Assembly: GCA_028711875.1 (NCBI GenBank)
Contig: JAQTRJ010000009.1
Coordinates: forward strand, 1 to 17,397
Length of the DNA stretch: 17,397 nucleotides
Reading direction: 5' to 3'
Origin: a bacterium
GTDB taxonomy: Bacteria; Electryoneota; RPQS01
Shown: piece after piece, positions 15,851-17,397 of the stretch
How the letters are laid out: every line of letters begins with the position of its first letter
Numbering within the stretch: position 1 is the stretch's first letter
Position numbers and translations under genes: made by a program
The notes under the pieces: generated by a model
Seen by the model: only the letters and a program-made list of their open reading frames with translations
Told to the model about the DNA's origin: nothing
The model's database searches: none

Positions 15851-15879
15851 ATAATACAAAAGCCTCGAATGAGAGTCAA
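15851..15879 (-). promoter_or_regulatory. Strong sigma70-type promoter of the five-gene operon
   Basis: On the minus strand TTGACT (15874-15879) and TATTAT (15851-15856), each matching the consensus at five of six bases, are separated by exactly 17 bases. Transcription should start near 15844. It is the best promoter in the window and points straight at the secretion/argF operon. Confidence 0.72.
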
Positions 15880-16206
15880 CTGTTCGGCCAGACCATTTGT
15901 CCGCTTCTGAGCGAAATTCCATCACGCATACCCTGCACTCTCATGCAACGATTTCGCAGAGAAAAGAAAGTCCGGTGTTGCTGTGGCATCCCAAGCGGTC
16001 TCATAAATATTTGTTATTAAAGCAAATATTTGCACGTTTAGACTATTTGCCGCCATGAAGCTCTATGCATATTTCAACAATCAGGCCAAGAAAATGATGT
16101 CTGAGCGAAGAGGACAGTGGGCGAAAGCGACAGAAAATCTCCAATTTCTGGTATCCATTTTGCACTCCGTTTGAATAATTACTACTGAAATGCGCAGTAC
16201 TTCCGA
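15880..16206. promoter_or_regulatory. Divergent intergenic region with paired AAATATTTG motifs
   Basis: This spacer separates the minus-strand operon promoter from the PAS gene and is locally more AT-rich than its surroundings. AAATATTTG occurs at 16005-16013 and 16024-16032, 19 bases apart; because AAATATTT is itself a palindrome, the pair is both a direct and an inverted repeat (with CAAATATTT at 16023-16031). This is what a two-site operator would look like. I found no convincing promoter for the PAS gene and no credible gene in the spacer. Confidence 0.4.
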
Positions 16207-16212
16207 GTGAAA

Positions 16213-17013
16213 ATGAACGAGACCACCGATCATCTTCCCGTGACCTCCGAGGTTTGTCATGGGCACTGTGCGCTAACGATTGTCCGTTCCGACGGAGTGG
16301 TGATCTACCGGAACACGATGGCGAGTGAACTGTTCGGACGGAATGTGCAGGTCGGCTCGCCGATTGCGGCGGTCCTGACATCGCCCTCGGATTGGGAAGC
16401 GATGATGGCTAAACTAATTGAAGGAGCCGCGGTGATCGGGGAACCGGTGGTGGTTCAAACCACTCACAACGATACCGATATTGCCTACCTGACTATTTAT
16501 CCCGATCGCGATGAAAGCGGCGAGCTGAGCGAGTTGATTTGTGTGTGGTCTTCGTACAAAGAGCGATTGACGACGCTGCCCGAGACGGCGGACGCGGGGA
16601 CCTTATCGCAATATGTTCATGATCTGGAGAAAATGATTGAGCATCGCGCCTATCAACAAATGCTCGCCGCCGAACAGAACGAATATCTCAGCGAGGTGGC
16701 CGAAGTGCTGCCGATGGGACTCGTGGTGGCTACGGTCGAGGGCGATGTGATCTACCGGAATCGTGCGATGATGGAGGATTACGGTCTGCGCTCCTCCGAT
16801 TACGGCCGACCTCATGTTCGATATTTTTTGTCCCGTGAAGTCTGCGAGCTGTTCGCGGAAGTCGGCCGCACCGGTCTGCGCCGCTCACGGACCGACCATG
16901 ATCCGCAAGGGTTGCCGGTGGACGTGGATATCTTGCCGCTGCTGCGGGCGGGAGACGTGGCTCGGATCATGGTGCTCTTCAACCGTCCGGTGGGGAAAGG
17001 AGAACAGCCATGA
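16213..17013 (+). CDS. Protein with two PAS domains
   Basis: A probable cytoplasmic sensor of 266 aa. There is no signal peptide, membrane segment, kinase, GGDEF or DNA-binding domain. Two PAS-like modules are visible: residues about 15-110 (CALTIVRSDGVVIYRNTMASELFG, ending YLTIYPDRDESGELSELICVW) and about 160-260 (LPMGLVVATVEGDVIYRNRAMMEDYG, ending VDVDILPLLRAGDVARIMVLF). A charged helix, likely coiled coil, links them (TLSQYVHDLEKMIEHRAYQQMLAAEQNEYLSEV). The matching 'DG/EGDVIYRN' strands show the two are related. ATG 16213 is preferred over GTG 16207 because GAG lies upstream at a usable distance. Its stop overlaps the next gene's start as ATGA, so it probably feeds a signal to the HD-GYP-type protein. 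The ligand is unknown. Confidence 0.78.
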   Translation: MNETTDHLPVTSEVCHGHCALTIVRSDGVVIYRNTMASELFGRNVQVGSPIAAVLTSPSDWEAMMAKLIEGAAVIGEPVVVQTTHNDTDIAYLTIYPDRDESGELSELICVWSSYKERLTTLPETADAGTLSQYVHDLEKMIEHRAYQQMLAAEQNEYLSEVAEVLPMGLVVATVEGDVIYRNRAMMEDYGLRSSDYGRPHVRYFLSREVCELFAEVGRTGLRRSRTDHDPQGLPVDVDILPLLRAGDVARIMVLFNRPVGKGEQP

Positions 17014-17397
17014 GAATCTGTGCCGTCAGAGACCTCGAAGCGGGAATGGAGTTGGGCCGCTCGCTTTACGATGAGAACGGCCGGTTGCTTCTGCGATCGG
17101 GATTCGCCCTCGACGGGGAAGTCCTCAGACGACTTGCGGCGATGGGGTTGTCTGCGGTCTACGTGCACGAGGAAGGCACGGACGATATCATTCCCGAAGA
17201 TGTCATCTCCGAGAATGTTCGCAGCCGGGCGACCCAGGCGATGACGGAGACCATGAAGCGGATTCAGGATGCGGCCAATTACCGCCCGGATATTCCTCTG
17301 GACAAGGTGCCGGTGGTGGTGCGGCGCGCCGCCGAGTATCGCAACGTGGTCAATGTGGAACGCCTATTTGCCGAGATGACCAGCGTGGTGGACGAGA
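17010..17397 (+). CDS. N-terminal part of an HD-GYP-type c-di-GMP phosphodiesterase (3' end missing)
   Basis: The frame is open from ATG 17010 to the right edge (129 codons), with GGAAAGGAG as ribosome site and an ATGA overlap with the PAS gene. The opening MRICAVRDLEAGMELGRSLYDENGRLLL, then LDGEVLRRLAAMGLSAVYVHEEG, and the 'DIIPEDVISENVRSRATQAM' segment match the N-terminal module that commonly precedes HD-GYP domains in cyclic-di-GMP phosphodiesterases. The catalytic HD and GYP motifs would lie beyond position 17397, so enzyme activity cannot be judged here. Coupled translation with a PAS protein suggests the two form one signalling unit. Confidence 0.72.
   Translation, partial: MRICAVRDLEAGMELGRSLYDENGRLLLRSGFALDGEVLRRLAAMGLSAVYVHEEGTDDIIPEDVISENVRSRATQAMTETMKRIQDAANYRPDIPLDKVPVVVRRAAEYRNVVNVERLFAEMTSVVDE

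Noticed and set aside
15979..15999. Sigma54-like element (TGGCAT...) upstream of the PAS gene
   Set aside because: The -24 part is approximate, but the required TTGC at -12 is absent at the right spacing.
15664..16020. Short frames in the divergent spacer (minus 15664-15879, plus 15703-16020)
   Set aside because: No ribosome sites or family resemblance. The first overlaps the operon promoter and leader, and the second runs through it.
16055..16174. 39-codon plus-strand ORF just before the PAS gene
   Set aside because: It has an ATG and a plausible helical sequence, but no ribosome site (ATTTGCCGCC precedes it) and no homology I recognise.

Overview
This 17.4 kb window is chromosomal DNA, GC-rich by eye, from a diderm (Gram-negative-type) bacterium. 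The evidence is a tolB-pal-cpoB cell-envelope cluster, lipoproteins with lipobox cysteines, a FadL-type outer-membrane barrel, and two large secreted proteins ending in the 'YPNPFNP(T/S)' C-terminal domain (T9SS type A sorting / FlgD-Ig-like family). That tail is typical of the Fibrobacteres-Chlorobi-Bacteroidetes (FCB) superphylum and related candidate phyla known largely from metagenomes. The exact phylum cannot be fixed from this sequence. No rRNA, tRNA, CRISPR array, transposase, integrase or phage gene was seen.

Layout. (1) Positions 2-3060, plus strand: the 3' part of tolB, a family 2 glycosyltransferase gene lodged between tolB and pal, then pal and cpoB, closed by a hairpin shared with the convergent genes. 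(2) Positions 3124-6880, minus strand, read right to left: a YhaM-like OB-fold/HD 3'-5' exoribonuclease, a small DUF2007-like protein (ATGA overlap), enolase, an FtsB/DivIC-like septum protein, a strong intrinsic terminator, and a DUF502 membrane protein. (3) Positions 6900-7234: a non-coding spacer packed with inverted repeats and a 14-bp-period direct repeat; one hairpin is the terminator of the next operon. (4) Positions 7235-15703, minus strand: a tight five-gene unit behind a good sigma70-type promoter at 15851-15879. In order of transcription it holds a 1036-residue secreted repeat protein with the sorting tail, an M14 zinc carboxypeptidase with the same tail, ornithine carbamoyltransferase (argF), an aromatic-rich lipoprotein and a FadL/PorV-like outer-membrane protein. 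(5) Positions 15880-16212: a regulatory-looking, locally AT-rich spacer. (6) Positions 16213-17397, plus strand: a two-PAS-domain protein overlapping by ATGA the N-terminal part of an HD-GYP-type cyclic-di-GMP phosphodiesterase that runs off the window.

How the genes fit together. Block 1 maintains the outer membrane-peptidoglycan link during division. Block 2 mixes RNA turnover, glycolysis and division functions. Block 4 looks like a secretion/cell-surface module: two cargo proteins with sorting tails, a surface lipoprotein and a barrel that could belong to the export machinery, with an arginine-biosynthesis gene embedded among them. Block 6 is a sensor-effector pair for c-di-GMP. The most novel-looking points are the five-gene secretion/argF unit, the glycosyltransferase inside tol-pal, and the structured spacer at 6940-7230.
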